Shown here: positions 5,212 through 8,286 of the stretch, in pieces | How positions within the stretch are numbered: position 1 is the stretch's first letter | Layout of the letters: each line of letters starts with the position of its first letter | Translations under genes and position numbers: made by a program | Notes under the pieces: generated by a model | Database searches by the model: none | What the model was told of the DNA's origin: nothing | What the model saw: only the letters and a program-made list of their open reading frames with translations | Source: Kangiellaceae bacterium | Lineage (GTDB): Bacteria > Pseudomonadota > Gammaproteobacteria > Enterobacterales > Kangiellaceae | Direction of reading: 5' to 3' | Length of the DNA stretch: 8,286 nucleotides | Assembly (NCBI GenBank): GCA_030148365.1 | Contig: JASBTO010000038.1 | Location: 1-8,286 of the forward strand

Positions 5212-5279
5212 CTTGAATATTGGGACTGACGGTCCGCTATTCAAGTTGCCCCGGTACAGACGGGCAAGGTCACTGTACC
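5212..5279. repeat. Cluster of inverted repeats in the SPFH-fragment/gpmI divergent spacer
   Basis: Three dyads follow one another. CTTGAATA (5212-5219) pairs with TATTCAAG (5238-5245) and encloses GGAC (5223-5226) with GTCC (5232-5235), making a two-part stem. TTGCCC (5246-5251) pairs with GGGCAA (5262-5267). GGTACAG (5253-5259) pairs with CTGTACC (5273-5279), arm centres 20 bp apart, like a repressor site contacting one face of the helix. The second and third dyads interleave and cannot both form. No T-run follows any stem, so none is a typical terminator. All lie between two divergent start codons, so an operator or leader-RNA role is plausible. Confidence 0.45.
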
Positions 5280-5347
5280 CCTTGACCGGCTCGGGCTAAA
5301 ATACGCGACATTTTGCGATAAACACAATAGTAAAGGCACGCTTTTCC

Positions 5348-6886
5348 ATGCTTGAACATCCGAAACCCATGGCGCTGATCATTCTGGACGGCTGGGGCCA
5401 CAGCGAAGATACCGACTCCAACGCCATCCTGGCGGCCAACACCCCCAACTGGGATCGCCTGAACCGGACGCACACCTCGATGCTGATTTCCGGTTCCGGG
5501 ATGGATGTCGGCCTGCCCGACGGGCAAATGGGTAATTCCGAAGTCGGCCACCTGAATCTCGGCGCCGGTCGCGTCGTCCACCAGGACTACACCCGCATCA
5601 GCCAGGACGTCGCGTCCGGGGCCTTTACTGAAAATCCGGCACTGGTCGCCGCGATCGACCAGGCCGTTCACGCCGGCAAGGCCGTGCATCTTCTCGGTCT
5701 GCTGTCGCCCGGTGGCGTGCACAGCCACGAATCCCATATCCATGCCGCCCTGATAATGGCCGCCGATCGCGGTGCCACACAGATCTACGTGCATGCCTTT
5801 CTGGACGGACGGGACATGCCGCCCCGCAGCGCCGAGGCCAGCCTGACGTTGATGCAGGAAAAGTGCCGGGAAGCCGGCGTCGGCCGTATCGCCACCTTGT
5901 GCGGCCGCTACCATGCCATGGATCGGGATCAGCGCTGGGACCGGGTCGAGAAAACCTGGAAGCTGCTGACCGCAGGCGATGCCGAGTACCACTTTGATGA
6001 TTCCGTGGCCGCCCTCCACGCCGCCTATGAGCGCGGTGAAAACGATGAATTCGTGGAGCCGACGGTGATCGGCGATGCGGCGCCCATCGGCGATGGCGAT
6101 GCCGTGATTTTCATGAACTATCGCGCCGATCGGGCCCGGCAACTGACCCGGGTGTTCGTCGACGAGAATTTTGCCGGTTTCGATCGCGGTCGACGCCCCG
6201 GGTTGTCCGCCTTCGTCATGCTGACCCGCTACGCCGCCGACATCAATGCCGCCTGTGCCTACCCGCCCGTCTCCATGGACAATGTACTCGGCGAGTATCT
6301 GCAAAATCTCGGCAAGCGCCAGCTCCGGATTGCGGAAACGGAAAAATACGCCCATGTCACCTTCTTCTTTAACGGCGGCGTCGAGCAGCCCTTTACCGGC
6401 GAAGATCGCCTGTTAATCCCGTCACCCAAGGTCGCCACCTACGATCTGCAGCCGGAAATGAATGCGCCGGCCCTTACCGACAAGCTCGTTGAAGCCATTA
6501 CCGGTGACCAGTACGACGTGATTATCTGCAATTTCGCCAACCCGGACATGGTCGGTCACACCGGTAATTTTGACGCCACGGTCAAGGCCATCGAAACCAT
6601 CGACGCGTGTTTGGGGCGGATCGCCGAAGCTCTTGAAAAGGCCGGCGGCGAAGCGCTTGTTACCGCCGATCACGGCAATGCCGAAAAGATGGCCGATGCC
6701 GGCACCGGTCAGGCCCACACGGCCCATACCAGCGAACCGGTACCGCTGCTTTATCTGGGCCGGAAGGCAAAGGTGCTGCGTCAGGACGGTGTTTTGTCCG
6801 ACGTTGCCCCGACCCTGCTGCACCTGATGGGCGTGCCGGTCCCTGAAGAAATGACCGGCCGCTGCCTGCTGGAACCGGCGGAATAG
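5348..6886 (+). CDS. gpmI: 2,3-bisphosphoglycerate-independent phosphoglycerate mutase
   Basis: GpmI interconverts 3- and 2-phosphoglycerate in glycolysis and gluconeogenesis using two Mn2+ ions and no bisphosphoglycerate cofactor. The length, 512 residues, is typical. Asp14 (LDGWG) and Ser64 (GNSEVGH), the phosphorylated nucleophile, open the phosphatase domain. The transferase domain has His125 (GVHSH), DGRD (153-156), Arg187, Arg193 and NYRADRAR (257-264). The phosphatase domain resumes with Lys333 (EKYAHVT), Asp400 and His404 (NPDMVGHTG), DHGNAE (441-446) and His460 (AHTSEP). All expected metal and substrate residues are present. The start is the ATG at 5348, with AAAGG 11 nt upstream. 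A TAAAAT box at 5297-5302 may be its -10, but no good -35 accompanies it. envC follows after 2 nt. Confidence 0.97.
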   Translation: MLEHPKPMALIILDGWGHSEDTDSNAILAANTPNWDRLNRTHTSMLISGSGMDVGLPDGQMGNSEVGHLNLGAGRVVHQDYTRISQDVASGAFTENPALVAAIDQAVHAGKAVHLLGLLSPGGVHSHESHIHAALIMAADRGATQIYVHAFLDGRDMPPRSAEASLTLMQEKCREAGVGRIATLCGRYHAMDRDQRWDRVEKTWKLLTAGDAEYHFDDSVAALHAAYERGENDEFVEPTVIGDAAPIGDGDAVIFMNYRADRARQLTRVFVDENFAGFDRGRRPGLSAFVMLTRYAADINAACAYPPVSMDNVLGEYLQNLGKRQLRIAETEKYAHVTFFFNGGVEQPFTGEDRLLIPSPKVATYDLQPEMNAPALTDKLVEAITGDQYDVIICNFANPDMVGHTGNFDATVKAIETIDACLGRIAEALEKAGGEALVTADHGNAEKMADAGTGQAHTAHTSEPVPLLYLGRKAKVLRQDGVLSDVAPTLLHLMGVPVPEEMTGRCLLEPAE

Positions 6887-6888
6887 AT

Positions 6889-8055
6889 TTGAGTCGCCGG
6901 TTCCCCTCACTGCTGGCCGCGGCCCTGGTCGGCGCCCTGCTGCTGTCCGTGGCTGGACCGGCGGCGACGGGCGAGCAACCGAAAAATCGCGCCCAGGCGG
7001 TGCGGGAACTCAAAAACCTGCAGGACAGCATCGCCCGCATCAAGGCCCGCCTTGAGAAAAACCGGTCGCTGCAAAGCGAAACGGAAACCGCCCTGCGCAA
7101 GGCGGAAACCGCCATCGGCGAGGCCGCCGCCGGCCTGCGCCAGACTCGCGATCGGATAGGCCATGAGCGCAAGCGCCTGAAGGATCTGCAACAGCAGCGC
7201 CAGCAAACCCGCACCCACGTTAACGTTCAGCAAAAGGCCCTCGCCGGGCAGTTAAAGAGCGCCTATATCAGTGGTCGCCAGGAATACCTGAAACTGCTTC
7301 TGAACCAGGAAGATCCCGCCAGTATCGGGCGCAACCTGATTTACTATGATTATCTCAATCGCGCCCGCACCCGGGCCATCGAACAACTGCGCGAGGATCT
7401 CGCGACATTGATGACCCTCGAAAAAGATATCCAGACCTCCCTGACCGAACTGACGGATCTGGAAAGCGCCCAGCGGCAACAGGAAAAACAGCTGCGACAG
7501 GCCAATGAAGAGCGCCGCGCCAGCCTGAACCGGCTGAAAGCCGAATACATCAACCGCAGCGTGCATCTGGAAAAAATGCAGGACGATCAGACCGCCCTGC
7601 AGGATCTGATAGAAGCCCTTCAGAAAGCCCTGACGGCAGCCCGCTCGGCTCAGGTGCTGGGCGGATTGTCGGAGCTGAAAAACAAACTCAACTGGCCCCT
7701 GAAGGGCAGCTTGCTGCACCGTTACGGCAGCACCCGGGTCGCCAACCGCCTGCGCTGGAACGGCATCTTAATCAGCGCGCCGGAAGGCCGGGAAGTGCAG
7801 GCTGTCCACCATGGCCAGGTGGTGTTCTCCGACTGGCTGCGAGGTTACGGGCTGGTCACCATTCTTGACCACGGCAAGGGCTTTATCAGTCTGTACGGCT
7901 ACAATCAGGCCTTGCTGAAAAGCGTCGGTGACTTCGTCGAAGCCGGCGAGCCGGTCGCAACCAGCGGGCGCAGTGGCGGTCGCGGCGAGAGCGGACTCTA
8001 TTTCGAGATCCGGCGCCAGGGCAAGCCGCAAAACCCGCTGGCCTGGCTGGAATAA
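6889..8055 (+). CDS. envC: Murein hydrolase activator EnvC (degenerate LytM domain)
   Basis: EnvC is a periplasmic division factor recruited by FtsEX that activates the amidases AmiA and AmiB to split septal peptidoglycan. The start is TTG at 6889, 2 nt after the gpmI stop, with a GGCGGAA ribosome-binding sequence inside the end of gpmI, so translation is coupled. Residues 1-26 are a signal peptide. A long coiled coil rich in Gln, Arg, Lys and Glu spans about 33-115 and 160-250. The C-terminal LytM/M23 domain (about 268-388) lacks the zinc ligands of active peptidases: the first His site reads LRWNG (288-292) and the H-x-H region reads SLYGYNQ (334-340), with LYFEIRRQG at 370-378. E. coli EnvC is degenerate in the same way, which supports an activator rather than an enzyme. 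Length (388) fits the family. Confidence 0.95.
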   Translation: MSRRFPSLLAAALVGALLLSVAGPAATGEQPKNRAQAVRELKNLQDSIARIKARLEKNRSLQSETETALRKAETAIGEAAAGLRQTRDRIGHERKRLKDLQQQRQQTRTHVNVQQKALAGQLKSAYISGRQEYLKLLLNQEDPASIGRNLIYYDYLNRARTRAIEQLREDLATLMTLEKDIQTSLTELTDLESAQRQQEKQLRQANEERRASLNRLKAEYINRSVHLEKMQDDQTALQDLIEALQKALTAARSAQVLGGLSELKNKLNWPLKGSLLHRYGSTRVANRLRWNGILISAPEGREVQAVHHGQVVFSDWLRGYGLVTILDHGKGFISLYGYNQALLKSVGDFVEAGEPVATSGRSGGRGESGLYFEIRRQGKPQNPLAWLE

Positions 8056-8158
8056 ACTACCGACACAACGCACCAATACGCTGGCGCTCGGCAGACCAAC
8101 CGGCTCCGGCGCGGACCTGATAAAAAAGGGTACTATTACCCGCCTCGCACAGTGTTGA

Positions 8159-8188
8159 TTGAAAAGCCGCCGGGCCTTTGGCTATAGT
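8159..8188 (+). promoter_or_regulatory. Candidate sigma-70 promoter for the gene at 8217
   Basis: TTGAAA at 8159-8164 and TATAGT at 8183-8188 are separated by 18 bp, each one or two bases from consensus. Transcription would start near 8195, some 22 nt before the ATG at 8217. The downstream gene may therefore be expressed independently of gpmI-envC, although I see no rightward terminator between envC and this promoter. Confidence 0.5.
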
Positions 8189-8216
8189 GGTTCCATAATC
8201 ACAATTGAGTTCCCTT

Positions 8217-8286
8217 ATGGACAAGCCTTTCACGCCCTTCCGGCCCCTCATGGCCCTGTCGATGATGTTCCTGTCCGGGCTGCTGC
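8217..8286 (+). CDS. N-terminus of an exported protein, probably a carboxy-terminal protease (CtpA, S41)
   Basis: Only 23 codons are inside the window. They read MDKPFTPFRPL followed by MALSMMFLSGLL, a charged start followed by a hydrophobic core, as in a signal peptide. No catalytic part is visible. The identity is inferred from position alone: in pseudomonads and other gammaproteobacteria the gene after gpmI-envC encodes a periplasmic S41 carboxy-terminal processing protease. The ribosome-binding site before the ATG at 8217 is weak. Confidence 0.5.
   Translation, partial: MDKPFTPFRPLMALSMMFLSGLL

Noticed and set aside
5282..5302. TTGACC at 5282-5287 with TAAAAT at 5297-5302 as the gpmI promoter
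   Set aside because: The spacer is only 9 bp, far too short for sigma-70; the TAAAAT alone is mentioned under gpmI.
5270..6355. Minus-strand open frame of 361 codons opposite gpmI
   Set aside because: It is a mirror frame created by GC-rich codons of gpmI; the composition is His/Gly rich and it matches nothing recognisable.
7690..8055. Active M23 endopeptidase reading of the envC C-terminus
   Set aside because: The expected zinc-binding histidines are replaced (LRWNG, LYGYNQ), so the domain is the inactive activator type.
8121..8141. Small stem GGGTA/TACCC beside a run of A, possible terminator
   Set aside because: It would act only on the minus strand (T-run after the stem), where there is no gene to end; the stem is just 5 bp.
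1..8286. CRISPR array, tRNA, rRNA, integrase or transposase
   Set aside because: I saw no regularly spaced direct repeats, no tRNA or rRNA sequence, and no recombinase or transposase motifs in any frame.

Overview
The window looks like chromosomal DNA of a moderately GC-rich gammaproteobacterium. This rests on gene order. The minus-strand block rhodanese (yibN-type), grxC, secB, gpsA stands beside the plus-strand block gpmI, envC and a probable ctpA start. E. coli has yibN-grxC-secB-gpsA next to gpmM-envC, and pseudomonads have a carboxy-terminal protease gene after envC. I cannot name the genus.

Layout. Positions 1-96 are the start of a leftward secreted-protein gene cut by the window edge. 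Positions 97-594 hold no gene, but contain a perfect TATAAT box, a 14-bp inverted repeat pair, a 16-bp perfect palindrome and a strong hairpin. Positions 595-1305 encode an acidic outer-membrane beta-barrel protein, followed by a clear intrinsic terminator. Positions 1411-2030 are an accessory patch: a degenerate intergenic repeat, a promoter overlapped by an inverted-repeat operator, an intact ribbon-helix-helix antitoxin gene, and a RelE/ParE-family toxin gene of full length broken by two in-frame stop codons. Positions 2085-4364 are the housekeeping block gpsA, secB, grxC and a membrane-anchored rhodanese, all leftward and closely packed, apparently led by a promoter near 4422-4450. Between this block and gpmI lies an extra leftward pair: a short NfeD-type membrane protein, and upstream of it, overlapping by ATGA, a 76-residue protein that is only the C-terminal end of an SPFH/stomatin (QmcA-like) protein. 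The SPFH/gpmI divergent spacer (5152-5347) is rich in inverted repeats. Rightward from 5348 come gpmI, envC (TTG start, 2 nt after gpmI) and, after a spacer with a good promoter candidate, the first 23 codons of a signal-peptide protein that is probably ctpA.

Function. GpsA makes glycerol 3-phosphate for phospholipids. SecB holds exported precursors unfolded for SecA. Glutaredoxin 3 and the rhodanese handle thiol and sulfane-sulfur chemistry. GpmI is the cofactor-independent phosphoglycerate mutase of glycolysis. EnvC activates cell-wall amidases at division. The observations most worth a second look are the stand-alone SPFH tail kept in a translationally coupled pair with NfeD, and the antitoxin that keeps its operator although its toxin partner is broken. 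I found no complete undescribed defence or mobile system here.
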